This document shows positions 31,341 to 41,088 of a stretch of DNA of 64,000 nucleotides, piece after piece. Position numbers and translations under genes: made by a program. The stretch is from an uncultured bacterium (GTDB lineage Bacteria; Bacillota; Clostridia; Lachnospirales; Lachnospiraceae). Numbering within the stretch: position 1 is the stretch's first letter; every line of letters starts with the position of its first letter. Below the pieces are notes generated by a model. The model saw nothing but the letters and a program-made list of their open reading frames with translations, was not told where the DNA came from and searched no databases. Location: the NCBI GenBank assembly GCA_905216215.1, contig CAJMSZ010000001.1, forward strand, positions 1-64,000. Direction: 5' to 3'.

Positions 31341-33728
31341 CTATTGTCCGAAAAATTCCTGTGCATAATGTACTGACTGCATAGCATCTTTTCCATAAAA
31401 ATCCGCACCAATCATATCAGCATAATCCTGATTCAGAACCGCACCACCTACCATCACTTTGCAGTCTGGTTTTTCTTTGCGAAGCTGACGGATGGTCTCT
31501 TCCATGCTTACTACCGTGGTTGTCATAAGAGCACTTAATCCTACCAGGCGGACATCGTCACTGATTGCCTTTTCCACAATTGCCTCCGGCGGCACATCTT
31601 TTCCCATGTCCAGCACATCGAAACCATAATTTTCCAAAAGAACCTTCACAATATTTTTCCCAATATCATGGATATCTCCTTTTACCGTTGCAAGAATAAT
31701 CTTATCCTTCTTCTCTTCCTGCTCCCCGTTGTTGCTCATAACATCCTTCAGAACGGAAAAAGCAATTTTGGCAGCATCGGCACTCATCAAAAGTTGTGGA
31801 AGGAAAACTGTCCCCTTTTCAAAACCATTACCGACCACATTCAACGCCGGAATCAAATCCTCTTTGATAATGTCCAACGGGTCTTTTCCTGCAATCATAT
31901 CTTTCGTAAGTTTATATGCCTCTTCTTTCAGCCCACGCTCAATAGCGTACTGCAATGTCATATCTGTCTTTTTCTGTTCAGCAGGTTTCTTATCGGCATC
32001 TGCTGCCACAGCATATTTTTCAATATAAGACTGGCAATTATCATCATACCCCATCAGCGCAACATAAGAATCATATGCCTGCATCATTTCTGCAGAAGAT
32101 GGATTGATAATGCCTGCTGTCAGGCCACACTGCATTGCCATCGCATAAAAATAACTGTTGATAATCGGCCGTCTTGGAAGTCCAAAAGAAATGTTGGACA
32201 CACCGAGCACTGTACGCACACCATATTTTGCCCGTACCTGGCGAAGTGCGTCAAATACAATCTTCGCCCCATCTTTTTCCGAGCTAATCGTCATAGTCAG
32301 CACATCAATGACAATGTCCTTCTTCTGAATACCGTATTTTTCTGCCTCCGCAATAATCTTTCCGGCAATTTCCACACGTCCTTCGGCAGTCTGTGGAATA
32401 CCATTCTCATCTAAGGTAAGTCCTACAACCACACCACCATATTTTCGAATCAGAGGAAAAACCTGATCCATAGATTCCTGTTTTCCGCTTACTGAATTTA
32501 TCATTGGTTTTCCGTTATAAATGCGCATGGCCGTTTCCATAGCATCCGCATCTACTGTATCAATCTGAAGGGGCAGATTGGTCACACTCTGGATTTGGGT
32601 GACTGCCTCTTTCATCATCTCAATTTCATCAATATCAGGAAGTCCCACATTAACATCCAGAATATGAGCTCCCTTATCCTGCTGTGTGATTGCTTCCTTC
32701 AGAATATAATCAAAATCTTTGGTTTTTAGTGCTTCCTTCAGACGTTTTTTCCCTGTAGGGTTAATTCTTTCCCCAATAATCAATGGTTTATCACCAAGAG
32801 TAACACATTTTCCATAAGAAGAAACCATAGTATCTTCTTTATATTCCACCGGCTCAACTATGCAGTCCGAGCACATATCTGTCATCTTTTTGATATGCTC
32901 CGGTGTGGTCCCGCAACAGCCCCCAATCACCCAGGCACCCGCTTCTACAATCTCTTTCATAGTCTCTGCAAATGCATCCGGTTCTACGTCATAGTAAGTC
33001 TCTCCATCTTTCTGCTTTGGGAGTCCGGCATTTGGTTTTACAATAAGTGGAAGGGAGCTGTAGCTGCGCATTTCTTTTAAAATCGGAAGAGCCTGTTCCG
33101 GCCCAAGTCCACAGTTCAGTCCGATTGCATCCACCCGCAGGCCTTCCAACATTGCAACTACAGAAGGCACATCCCCTCCGGTCAGAAGCTTTCCTTTCTC
33201 ATCAAAAATCATGGTAACAAATACAGGAAGTTCAGAATGCTCTTTTGCTGCCAGCACCGCTGCCTTTACTTCATAGGTATCGCTCATGGTCTCAATGTGA
33301 ATGATATCCGCTCCATACTTTACACCATATCGTACCACTTCGGCAAATGTTTCATATGCTTCTTCAAAGGACAAATCTCCCATTGGTTTCAAAAGCTTTC
33401 CAGTCGGTCCCACATCCAGGGCCACATAAGTTTCTCTTCCCATCTCGCTTCCGGCTTTTCTTGCATTCTCAATTCCGGCTTTAATAACCGCTTCCAGCGT
33501 TATATCTATATCATGGAATTTGCAGGCATTGGCGCCAAAAGTATTTGCCAGCACAATATGACTTCCGGCCTCATAATATCTTCTGTGCACCATAGTGACT
33601 TTCTCTGGATATTTGATATTCCATGTTTCCGGCAGTTCTCCGGCCTTAAGTCCCTGCTCCTGCAGTAAGGTTCCCATTCCTCCATCCAGAAACAGAAGTT
33701 CTTTTCCAAGCCGTTCTTTTATATTCAT
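31341..33728 (-). CDS. metH: Cobalamin-dependent methionine synthase without reactivation domain
   Basis: The protein of about 795 residues holds three of the four MetH modules. The homocysteine-binding domain has FLDGGMGTLLQ and zinc cysteines GGCCGTTPEH. The pterin (methyl-THF) domain has GERINPTGKKRLKEAL. The cobalamin domain has the B12 ligand motif DIHDIGKNIV. E. coli MetH has 1227 residues and a C-terminal AdoMet reactivation domain. Here that domain is a separate protein encoded 13 bp upstream. The start is ATG 33726-33728 with AAGGAGG upstream. It ends the metF operon. Confidence 0.95.
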   Translation of the reverse strand: MNIKERLGKELLFLDGGMGTLLQEQGLKAGELPETWNIKYPEKVTMVHRRYYEAGSHIVLANTFGANACKFHDIDITLEAVIKAGIENARKAGSEMGRETYVALDVGPTGKLLKPMGDLSFEEAYETFAEVVRYGVKYGADIIHIETMSDTYEVKAAVLAAKEHSELPVFVTMIFDEKGKLLTGGDVPSVVAMLEGLRVDAIGLNCGLGPEQALPILKEMRSYSSLPLIVKPNAGLPKQKDGETYYDVEPDAFAETMKEIVEAGAWVIGGCCGTTPEHIKKMTDMCSDCIVEPVEYKEDTMVSSYGKCVTLGDKPLIIGERINPTGKKRLKEALKTKDFDYILKEAITQQDKGAHILDVNVGLPDIDEIEMMKEAVTQIQSVTNLPLQIDTVDADAMETAMRIYNGKPMINSVSGKQESMDQVFPLIRKYGGVVVGLTLDENGIPQTAEGRVEIAGKIIAEAEKYGIQKKDIVIDVLTMTISSEKDGAKIVFDALRQVRAKYGVRTVLGVSNISFGLPRRPIINSYFYAMAMQCGLTAGIINPSSAEMMQAYDSYVALMGYDDNCQSYIEKYAVAADADKKPAEQKKTDMTLQYAIERGLKEEAYKLTKDMIAGKDPLDIIKEDLIPALNVVGNGFEKGTVFLPQLLMSADAAKIAFSVLKDVMSNNGEQEEKKDKIILATVKGDIHDIGKNIVKVLLENYGFDVLDMGKDVPPEAIVEKAISDDVRLVGLSALMTTTVVSMEETIRQLRKEKPDCKVMVGGAVLNQDYADMIGADFYGKDAMQSVHYAQEFFGQ

Positions 33729-33741
33729 AGTCTGCTCCTCC

Positions 33742-34383
33742 TTACGCTCTTCGGTAAATACAGTCTTTCTTTTCGCAGGCTTCACATCCACTCTTAGGAC
33801 AGTCCATTTCCTTCTCTGCGAATCCGATCAATGCAGTCACCGATTTGGTCGGTGTCAACATATAACTTTCCGTCATGGAAAGACCTATCTTCTTATGTGC
33901 ATCCAACATTCTGAGAATCTCTTCCTGATGATGAATGTCAAAATCTCCATATCCGGGACTGAATCTTGGACGCATTCCCTTATATTCAGGAGCCATTTCG
34001 TCTGCTATCTTCGCCTGGCACTCATCGCAGAACTCTTCTAGCATGGCAGCTGCACATGCCTGAAAAATAACAACCTTGGCCATATCCGTGAGTGCATATC
34101 TGCGCATGGCAAGGTCAACCTCGATACCAAGTGTAGTTGCCATAAGTACCGTTTGTGTACATCCCTGTAAATTTCTTGCAAGATTTTTGCTGTGAACTCG
34201 CATGGTTCCAATTTGTATTTCCTCTTTCCTTTGTACACAAGAAAAAATACGATGAACAGCTTTCGGGCGGGCAATCCTGTCCAATTCAGTAAAGACCTCT
34301 GAAATCAGCTTTTCCGTTTGCTCATCTGCCACATTTCTTCCGAATCCAAGATAACGGACTGCTTCTCTGGTTCTTGCATCCAT
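33742..34383 (-). CDS. Stand-alone methionine synthase reactivation (AdoMet-binding) protein
   Basis: The protein of about 213 residues corresponds to the MetH activation domain. The signature RFSPGYGDFDIHHQEEI is the RxxPGYG block that binds AdoMet, and SYMLTPTKSVTALIGF is the following conserved loop. It ends with a Cys-rich tail (CPKSGCEACEKKDCIYRR). It should reductively remethylate inactive cob(II)alamin on MetH. It sits between metF and metH in one operon, with 13- and 17-bp gaps. The start ATG at 34381-34383 follows GGAGCGTGAAGAT. Confidence 0.9.
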   Translation of the reverse strand: MDARTREAVRYLGFGRNVADEQTEKLISEVFTELDRIARPKAVHRIFSCVQRKEEIQIGTMRVHSKNLARNLQGCTQTVLMATTLGIEVDLAMRRYALTDMAKVVIFQACAAAMLEEFCDECQAKIADEMAPEYKGMRPRFSPGYGDFDIHHQEEILRMLDAHKKIGLSMTESYMLTPTKSVTALIGFAEKEMDCPKSGCEACEKKDCIYRRA

Positions 34384-34400
34384 ATCTTCACGCTCCAATA

Positions 34401-35267
34401 TTATTTCAAAATTTCTGACAGATTAGACATAATCGCAACTGCCACTTCCGGTTTGTTCATAGAATAAACGTGAATATTGTTAATTCCATTTGCGATTAAA
34501 TCAATAATCTGATCCGTAGCATAGGCAATGCCTGCCTGCTGCATTGCAGCCGGATTATCACCAAACTTGTCCACAATTGCATAAAATCTGGCAGGAAGAA
34601 TCGTTCCTGAAAGAGAACATATACGTGCTATCTGCTTTTTATTCGTGACAGGCATAATTCCCGGAAGAACCGGAACAGTGATTCCTTTTTCACGAATTCT
34701 ATATAAGAAATTATATAAAATATTATTGTCAAAAAACATCTGAGTTGTAAGGAAATCTACACCACAGTCCACTTTTTCTTTCAGATGAAGTATATCATCC
34801 TTTTTGTACGGTGATTCCACATGTCCTTCCGGATAACAGGCTGCACCGATACAGAAATCTCCCTGTGCCTTGATGTCATGAATCAATTCGCTTGCATAGT
34901 GGTAATCATTGGGAAGTTCCATCTCCGAATCTTTTGGTCTGTCTCCACGAAGGGCAAGAATATTCTCAATGCCTGCTACTTTCATCTGTTCAATCACATT
35001 TCGCACTTCTTCTTTTGTAGAGGACATACAAGTAAGATGTGCAATGCTTGGCACTCCAAGATCATTCTTGATATGAGATGCAATCTTCACCGTATTCTTA
35101 CTGGTTCCACCGCCCGCTCCATATGTAACACTGATAAAGCTCGGCTTCAAAACAGCAATCTCATCTACTGCCTTTTTTACCGACTCAAATCCTGCATCCG
35201 TTTTTGGTGGGAAAACTTCAAACGATATATGTACTTTATTCTCATTTATTCTTTCGATAATTTTCAT
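34401..35267 (-). CDS. metF: 5,10-methylenetetrahydrofolate reductase
   Basis: The protein of about 288 residues is a TIM-barrel flavoprotein: FEVFPPKTDAGFE, VTYGAGGG, HLTCMSS, ALRGDRP and DFLTTQMFFDN are conserved MTHFR blocks. It makes the methyl-THF that MetH uses. The cysteine-rich N-terminal extension of acetogen MetF is absent. It is the first gene of the metF-reactivase-metH operon. The ATG at 35265-35267 is preferred, with a nearby GTG 4 codons upstream. Confidence 0.95.
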   Translation of the reverse strand: MKIIERINENKVHISFEVFPPKTDAGFESVKKAVDEIAVLKPSFISVTYGAGGGTSKNTVKIASHIKNDLGVPSIAHLTCMSSTKEEVRNVIEQMKVAGIENILALRGDRPKDSEMELPNDYHYASELIHDIKAQGDFCIGAACYPEGHVESPYKKDDILHLKEKVDCGVDFLTTQMFFDNNILYNFLYRIREKGITVPVLPGIMPVTNKKQIARICSLSGTILPARFYAIVDKFGDNPAAMQQAGIAYATDQIIDLIANGINNIHVYSMNKPEVAVAIMSNLSEILK

Positions 35268-35308
35268 AATGTGTTTCACCCCTACTGCAAATTTTCTAAT
35301 CTATTTTA

Positions 35309-35340
35309 AAACAGTTCTTGCGTTACCACAAGAACTGTTT
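35309..35340 (-). terminator. Terminator after glgA
   Basis: A 12-bp perfect stem AAACAGTTCTTG/CAAGAACTGTTT (35309-35320 with 35329-35340), with a TTTTAAAATAG tail on the minus strand, lies only about 40 bp before metF. The same DNA holds a possible metF promoter (TTGTGG, 17 bp, TAAAAT). Confidence 0.75.
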
Positions 35341-35369
35341 TTTATTTCTTTCTTTTTTTTGTAAACATT

Positions 35370-36809
35370 TTACAGATTGTCATAAATTTTCTGGTATAAT
35401 ACTGCCGAATTACGCCATGAAAAATCCTTTTTCATATCCCGCTCAACAATCTTATTCCAGTCCTTTTTCTTATCATAAAAAATCCGTTCTGCATACCGTA
35501 TGGCGCTCAGCATTTCATGTGCATTATAATTGGTAAAGCGGAATCCTGTTCCGGTCTGTTCATACTCATTATATGCCTCTACCGTGTCGGTCAGACCACC
35601 TGTCTCGCGCACAATAGGAATGGTACCATATCGAAGACTGATGAGCTGGCTAAGTCCACATGGTTCGAACAATGACGGCATCAAATATCCATCGCACGCT
35701 GCATAAATCTTGTGAGACATGGTCTCTGAATAATATATTTGCGCTGAAACTTTATCTGGATACTTTTCTGCAAAATATCGAAAGCTGTTCTCATAACGCG
35801 CTTCTCCTGTTCCAAGGATTACAATCTGAATGTCATCCCCGCAAAGCTCGTCCATCATATAGTTTACCAAATCAAGGCCTTTCTGATCCGTAAGTCTGGA
35901 GACAATACCAATCATCATCTTGCGACTGTCCACAGTAAGACCAAGCTTCTCCTGCAGCGCAACTTTGTTTTTCTTCTTTTCCCTGCGGAATGTATCAACC
36001 GTATACTTTTTGGTTATCACTTCATCTGTTCCCGGATTATATTCTGTGTAATCAATTCCATTCACAATCCCTACAAGACTGTCTGCTCTGGCATTCATCA
36101 GACCATCCAGCCTTTCTCCGTAAAATGCAGTCTTAATCTCTTCTGCATAACTATTACTTACTGTTGTAATTTTATCTGCGTAAACAATTCCACCCTTTAA
36201 AAAATTCGCACACCCATATGCTTCAAGCTTATCGCTTGTAAAATAAGAATCTGCAAGTCCGGTAATATCTTTCGCCCGGTTAATATCACACATTCCCTGA
36301 AATCTTAAATTGTGAATTGTAATTATCGTCTTTATATTGAGATAGAAATCATCTTTTTGTCTCAGGCTGTCCAAAAATACCGGAACCAATCCTGTCTGCC
36401 AGTCATGACAGTGAATAATGTCCGGCTGATAATCCAACTTTGGAAGCATACACAACACTGCCTTCGAAAAATAAGCAAATTTCTCAGCATCATAATTAAA
36501 ATCTGTGTATGGCTTCGGTCCACTAAAATAGAATTCATTATCAATAAAGTAAAATGTTACTCCCTCATACTTATATTCCAACACCCCTACATATTGTTTT
36601 CTCCAGTTCAAATCCATAACAAAATGAAATCTGTATTCTAACAATGATTTCCACTCTTCGCTCATACAGGCATATTTGGGAAGTACCACACGCACATCAT
36701 ACTCTTCCTTATCAAAACACTTTGGAAGTGAGCCTACCACATCTGCCAATCCACCGGTTTTGATAAACGGCACTGCCTCCGACGCTGCAAACAATATTTT
36801 TTTCTTCAT
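35370..36809 (-). CDS. glgA: Glycogen (starch) synthase
   Basis: The 479-residue GT5 enzyme extends alpha-1,4-glucan chains from ADP-glucose. The N-terminal KTGGLADVVGSLPK binds ADP-glucose. HCHDWQTGLVP, VSRLTDQKGLDLV and the C-terminal FEPCGLSQLISLRYGTIPIVRETGGL complete the GT-B fold. No other glycogen genes are in the window. It stands alone with TATAAT upstream and a terminator downstream. Confidence 0.95.
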   Translation of the reverse strand: MKKKILFAASEAVPFIKTGGLADVVGSLPKCFDKEEYDVRVVLPKYACMSEEWKSLLEYRFHFVMDLNWRKQYVGVLEYKYEGVTFYFIDNEFYFSGPKPYTDFNYDAEKFAYFSKAVLCMLPKLDYQPDIIHCHDWQTGLVPVFLDSLRQKDDFYLNIKTIITIHNLRFQGMCDINRAKDITGLADSYFTSDKLEAYGCANFLKGGIVYADKITTVSNSYAEEIKTAFYGERLDGLMNARADSLVGIVNGIDYTEYNPGTDEVITKKYTVDTFRREKKKNKVALQEKLGLTVDSRKMMIGIVSRLTDQKGLDLVNYMMDELCGDDIQIVILGTGEARYENSFRYFAEKYPDKVSAQIYYSETMSHKIYAACDGYLMPSLFEPCGLSQLISLRYGTIPIVRETGGLTDTVEAYNEYEQTGTGFRFTNYNAHEMLSAIRYAERIFYDKKKDWNKIVERDMKKDFSWRNSAVLYQKIYDNL

Positions 36810-36879
36810 TCTGTACTCCCTTCTTTTCTCATTCTTCTGATTACTTATTATAACGCAAAAGAAGACTGTTGAAAAGATT

Positions 36880-37683
36880 TTATCTGTTTTTACATTTCAG
36901 GCGGATGGTATCTGCAACCAAAGCAATAAATTCTGAATTGGTTGGTTTCCCTTTTCCATTACTTACGGTATATCCAAATAATTCTTCTAGGGTGTCCAGC
37001 TTCCCCCTGCTCCATGCCACCTCTATGGCATGGCGGATAGCACGCTCCACTCTGCTTGAAGTTGTCTGATTCTTCTTTGCAACTGTAGGATAAAGTACCT
37101 TTGTTATGGCATTCAATACATCCATATCATCAATTGCCATCAAAATCCCATCTCTCAAATAATGATAGCCCTTAATATGTGCCGGTATTCCAATTTCATG
37201 GAGCATGTTCGTAACACATGTTTCCATATCCATTTGGGGTTCCTTTCCCTCTTTATGAAACCGCTCTTTATGAAATCCTTCTTCCTGAATATGTAGTTCC
37301 GTCCTCTTCTTACCTACATTCTTAATTCTCTGTAAAACGACATCATTGTTAAAGGGCTTTAAAATATAATAAGATGCTCCTTTTTCAAAAGCATCTTCCG
37401 TGATTCTCTCCTGACTGATGGCTGTTATGACAATAAAATACGGATGCTTTTTTATCCTTTTATCTTCATTGACAATTTCCATCAGACTGATTCCGTCCAT
37501 TTTCGGCATAATCAAATCCAAAAGGACCACATCAGGCTGCTTTTCTCTGATGATTCGATAAACATCTTCCCCGTTCGTCGCTTTACCTACAAGACTCAAT
37601 TCCTTGTCGCTGCTGACAATTTCTCCAAGCAGATCTAATATTCTCTCGTTATCGTCGGCAATCGCCACGCTCAATTGCTCCAT
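36880..37683 (-). CDS. spo0A: Sporulation master regulator Spo0A
   Basis: The 267-residue response regulator has a receiver domain (acid pocket D10/D11, phosphorylation site D56 in VVLLDLIMPKMDG, KPF near 108). Its DNA-binding domain has SSRVERAIRHAIEVAWSRG, diagnostic of Spo0A. The linker holds a tandem FHKE(R/G) repeat. Phosphorylated Spo0A launches sporulation. I chose the ATG at 37681-37683 for its AGGAGGG site; the longer frame is leader. Candidate 0A boxes lie upstream. Confidence 0.96.
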   Translation of the reverse strand: MEQLSVAIADDNERILDLLGEIVSSDKELSLVGKATNGEDVYRIIREKQPDVVLLDLIMPKMDGISLMEIVNEDKRIKKHPYFIVITAISQERITEDAFEKGASYYILKPFNNDVVLQRIKNVGKKRTELHIQEEGFHKERFHKEGKEPQMDMETCVTNMLHEIGIPAHIKGYHYLRDGILMAIDDMDVLNAITKVLYPTVAKKNQTTSSRVERAIRHAIEVAWSRGKLDTLEELFGYTVSNGKGKPTNSEFIALVADTIRLKCKNR

Positions 37684-37747
37684 AAAGCATATCCCTCCTA
37701 TAAATTTCTCATCATCTTTTAGAAACATTTTGTATTATATCTTTTGG

Positions 37748-37799
37748 CCGACATCGAATTCCATCGAATTCTGTCGGTAGAGCATGACATCTCTCGACA
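37748..37799 (-). promoter_or_regulatory. Repeat-rich control region of spo0A
   Basis: A tandem 10-bp repeat, CATCGAATTC (37752-37761 and 37762-37771), lies inside a CCGACA/TGTCGG dyad (37748-37753 with 37772-37777). TGTCGAG (37793-37799, minus strand) is one base from the Spo0A box TGTCGAA, and each repeat unit contains TTCGAT on the minus strand. A TATAAT -10 sits just downstream at 37734-37739. Autoregulation is plausible but unproven. Confidence 0.45.
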
Positions 37800-37865
37800 A
37801 CTTATTCTATTTATTAACATACACTAATATCCGATATGATAATTATACAAATTACACATAAATAT

Positions 37866-37899
37866 GACAAGACATATATCATTTGATATACGTCTTGTC
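37866..37899 (-). terminator. Hairpin after the histidine kinase gene
   Basis: GACAAGAC.TATATCA and TGATATA.GTCTTGTC form a 16-position stem with one A-C mismatch. The T-run is poor, so it is a terminator or an mRNA-end stabiliser. Confidence 0.55.
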
Positions 37900-37913
37900 C
37901 ATAAATCTTTACC

Positions 37914-40226
37914 TTATTTTTGCCAGATGATGATTGCCTTAAACAAATCTCCATCCACTTCTATCTTAAAAATTCCATTCTGCAATTCCACAAAGCTCTT
38001 CACAATTGCAAGTCCAAGTCCACTACCTTCTGAATTTCGGGAAACATCGCCTCTTACGAAACGCTCTGTAAGATGTTCCACGTTATAATCCAGTTCAGAC
38101 GCCGAAATATTTCGAAAAATAATCTGCACTTTGTCCTCTCCGTCAACAATATCTATATACACTCTGGAGTACGGCATTGCATATTTCAAGATATTGTTAA
38201 TCAAATTATCAAATACGCGGTAGGTTCTCTGCCCATCCAGTTTCAGGATAACCTTCTCCTCCGGCAGATTCCATCGGAAGGTCAGGTCACTGTCTGCAAT
38301 CTTATCTTCCAGCTCTAACCGAACCTGTTTCATCAGATTCACCACGTCCACATCCATGAAATTCATTTTTACATTCCCGGAATTTGCCTTGCTAATTTCA
38401 AACAGATCTTCAATGAGAGCTTTCAGTCTCTGCGACTTCTGGTCCAAAGTCCGGATATAGGACTTTCTATCCTCTTCCGACACATTATCCTGCTTCAGCA
38501 AATCAATATAGGTTATGATTGCGGTGAGTGGTGTCTTCAAATCATGAGATACATTGGTAATCAATTCGGTTTTCATGTTCTGGCTTTTGGCTTCTTCTCG
38601 TACAGCCTTTGCGAAACCTTCATTCACTTTCTCCAATTTCTCTCCCAATGGTTTAAATACACCTAGTTCTTCGTCCAGCGTAATCTTAAAGTTTCCATTT
38701 GCCATCTCTTCCGTTGCATCCAGCACACTCTTGTACTGGTTTCGTACTTTCTCCCCATATTTCGCTAAAAGAATATAAAGGACAACAGAATAGGCAATCA
38801 GTCCAAAGAGTCCAAAAAACCTGAAAGAACAAAGTACAGTCAGTATTACAAAATTAACTGCTACAATTTTCAAAATGCTTTTCTGAAAATGGTCGGTAAT
38901 GTCAATCGCTGTAACCCAGTCAACCAATTCCCTTATTTTTTTCACGCACCATCTCACAAAACGCACAATAAGTAACTTGTCTTTTATATATTGTCTCGGA
39001 GAACACAGGAATTGTCTGAAGTTTGCTACAACCACATACTCCATAAAGAATAATGCGCCCCATCCAATTGCATTCAGAATCAGTATCATTCCATACAAAA
39101 TACCTGCATTGACACCATATCCAAGGATTTTAATTTCACCATATTGGGAAATTGCTTCTGCAATTCCAACAGAAGTCGAATTGCACATGACCTCAAACAT
39201 CCCATAAGCCCCTGTAATCCCAAGACCTATAAGAACCAGATTCACTTCCAGAGGTATAGAGAAAATTCTCTCCCATCCCGTATCCAGACTACAAATGAAT
39301 GGAAGTAAAAGTGCCCCAAGTGCAACCAGCACAGCCAGCATACAGACAATATAAAGAACTCCATTATCCACATAAATGCTCTCCGTTGATGTCCAATACA
39401 AATACTGTACGTCACTTATATTCCACACAAAATCAGAATCTTCATCCAGAAGAAATACCGCCCGATAACTCTTCGGTAACAATTCCTTCGCATCTACCTC
39501 TCCGGCTATTACCGTTGAAGTCGCAGACGATTCTTCCATCAGAGTTTCTGTCGCATCATCTGTCATTGGATAGTCTTCTGTCCCATAACTTTCATCATAA
39601 TTTTCCTCATTATAATATCTGACGTTATTTTCATACTGATTGATGGATGCTTTCACATCTTCATAGACATCCGTTGCATAATTCAGATCATTCTCTGTCA
39701 GATCCGTAAAATGAATATTATATGGCTTTCCATATTTATCAAAATTGACTGTGAGATAACCTACCGCACCATTTCCCTTCCATGATTCCAGGGTTTCTTT
39801 GGATGGATTATCTGCAAGCATACCCAAGTCATTCTCTGTATTCTGCGTTGTGATGGTCTCGCCATCCTCTTTCGTATAGCAAGCCCAGTACTTCGTGCTA
39901 TTCATCACCCTATTGTAATCCGAATCCCACGCATGGTCATACAGCACATCATAGTTCAGGTCCGTCTTCGTTCCCGATTCTTCCAGCAAATCACCATATA
40001 AGAAGTAAGAAGCCTCCGTGGCATAATTTGCAAAGTTTCCTACGATCTGCCACTGTTTCATGTTCTTTGTTTCATTCTCGTATTCTTCCTGATAGTCCTG
40101 ATACTTCTGCAGATATTCTTTCTCCATCTTTGGATAAAGGGCTGTCAGTATAATTGCCGGACCTAGCACAATCAAGGTAATGATACCCACGGTCAGCTTA
40201 TGCGTTTTTTTCAATTTTGTATCCAA
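37914..40226 (-). CDS. Sensor histidine kinase, multi-span membrane
   Basis: The protein of about 770 residues has one N-terminal helix (about 11-30) and a long extracytoplasmic acidic region (about 31-285) rich in Asp, Glu, Asn and Tyr. At least four more helices follow (about 288-480), then the HisKA core (NVSHDLKTPLTAI, His near 556), N box FDNLINNILKYAM and G box SEGSGLGLAIVKS. The start is uncertain: it overlaps the regulator gene by 29 bp and only TTG codons are available. The signal is unknown. It is co-transcribed with the OmpR-type regulator upstream. Confidence 0.9.
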   Translation of the reverse strand: MDTKLKKTHKLTVGIITLIVLGPAIILTALYPKMEKEYLQKYQDYQEEYENETKNMKQWQIVGNFANYATEASYFLYGDLLEESGTKTDLNYDVLYDHAWDSDYNRVMNSTKYWACYTKEDGETITTQNTENDLGMLADNPSKETLESWKGNGAVGYLTVNFDKYGKPYNIHFTDLTENDLNYATDVYEDVKASINQYENNVRYYNEENYDESYGTEDYPMTDDATETLMEESSATSTVIAGEVDAKELLPKSYRAVFLLDEDSDFVWNISDVQYLYWTSTESIYVDNGVLYIVCMLAVLVALGALLLPFICSLDTGWERIFSIPLEVNLVLIGLGITGAYGMFEVMCNSTSVGIAEAISQYGEIKILGYGVNAGILYGMILILNAIGWGALFFMEYVVVANFRQFLCSPRQYIKDKLLIVRFVRWCVKKIRELVDWVTAIDITDHFQKSILKIVAVNFVILTVLCSFRFFGLFGLIAYSVVLYILLAKYGEKVRNQYKSVLDATEEMANGNFKITLDEELGVFKPLGEKLEKVNEGFAKAVREEAKSQNMKTELITNVSHDLKTPLTAIITYIDLLKQDNVSEEDRKSYIRTLDQKSQRLKALIEDLFEISKANSGNVKMNFMDVDVVNLMKQVRLELEDKIADSDLTFRWNLPEEKVILKLDGQRTYRVFDNLINNILKYAMPYSRVYIDIVDGEDKVQIIFRNISASELDYNVEHLTERFVRGDVSRNSEGSGLGLAIVKSFVELQNGIFKIEVDGDLFKAIIIWQK

Positions 40227-40914
40227 CTCCCCACACCACCTTCAAATATTTTGGTTCTTTCGGGTTGTATTCTATCTTTTCCCGAATGTTACGTACATGA
40301 ACCATCACAGTATCCGTATTGATTGCACTTTCATTCCAGACTCTTTCATAAATCTCGTCTGCTGAAAATACACGACCCGGATTGCGAATCAAAAGCGATA
40401 AAATCTTAAATTCTATGGGAGTCATTTTTACGAGTTCTCCATCTACTCTGACTTCTCTGGTGTCCTCATTCAGTTCCAGTCCACGGATGGTGTAAATATT
40501 CTTATTCTGTTCCTCATCCCTGACATTTGCCATCTGCATGAATCTTGCATAGCGGCGCAAATGAGAATTAACTCTTGCCAGAAGTTCCATTGGCTGAAAT
40601 GGCTTTGTCACATAATCATCTGCTCCCATATTCAATCCCATAATCTTATCTACTTCTTCTGATTTTGCAGAAAGCATAATCACCGGAAAATCGTATTCCT
40701 TTCGAAGACGCATAACCATATGTATTCCATCCATTCTTGGCATCATGACATCTACGATTGCCAGATGAATCTTTTCTTTCTTCAGGACTTCCAGACCTTC
40801 TATCCCGTCTCCTGCCTTGCTGACTTCATAGCCCTGGCTTTTCAGATAGATTTCAATTCCATCCCGAATCTGCTCATCGTCCTCCACAACTAATATACGA
40901 TACGTATCACTCAT
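40198..40914 (-). CDS. OmpR/PhoB-type response regulator
   Basis: The 238-residue protein has a receiver domain (EDD at 11-13, D55 in VDVMMPRMDG, KPF near 105) and a C-terminal winged helix (MTPIEFKILSLLIRNPGRVFSADEIYERVW...VHVRNIREKI...VWGVGYKIE). It is the partner of the overlapping kinase. ATG start with AGGAA upstream. Its targets are unknown. Confidence 0.95.
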   Translation of the reverse strand: MSDTYRILVVEDDEQIRDGIEIYLKSQGYEVSKAGDGIEGLEVLKKEKIHLAIVDVMMPRMDGIHMVMRLRKEYDFPVIMLSAKSEEVDKIMGLNMGADDYVTKPFQPMELLARVNSHLRRYARFMQMANVRDEEQNKNIYTIRGLELNEDTREVRVDGELVKMTPIEFKILSLLIRNPGRVFSADEIYERVWNESAINTDTVMVHVRNIREKIEYNPKEPKYLKVVWGVGYKIEKNA

Positions 40915-41088
40915 TCCTGATTCTTCCTTTCTGCTGCAGTTCTTTCACGTATGGATATATCATAAAATGGGAAACCAAAAAGAACCTTCATAAAATCTGA
41001 AAGAATTTCTTAAGATTCTTCATTGACAAATCATAATTTCCATCCTAAACTTTCTAGCATAAAACATTATACCGAAAGAGGTAGAATC

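Noticed and set aside
31668..32414. Plus-strand 248-codon open frame
   Set aside because: It is antisense to metH, rich in Cys, His and Ile in the way antisense frames are, and has no initiation signal.
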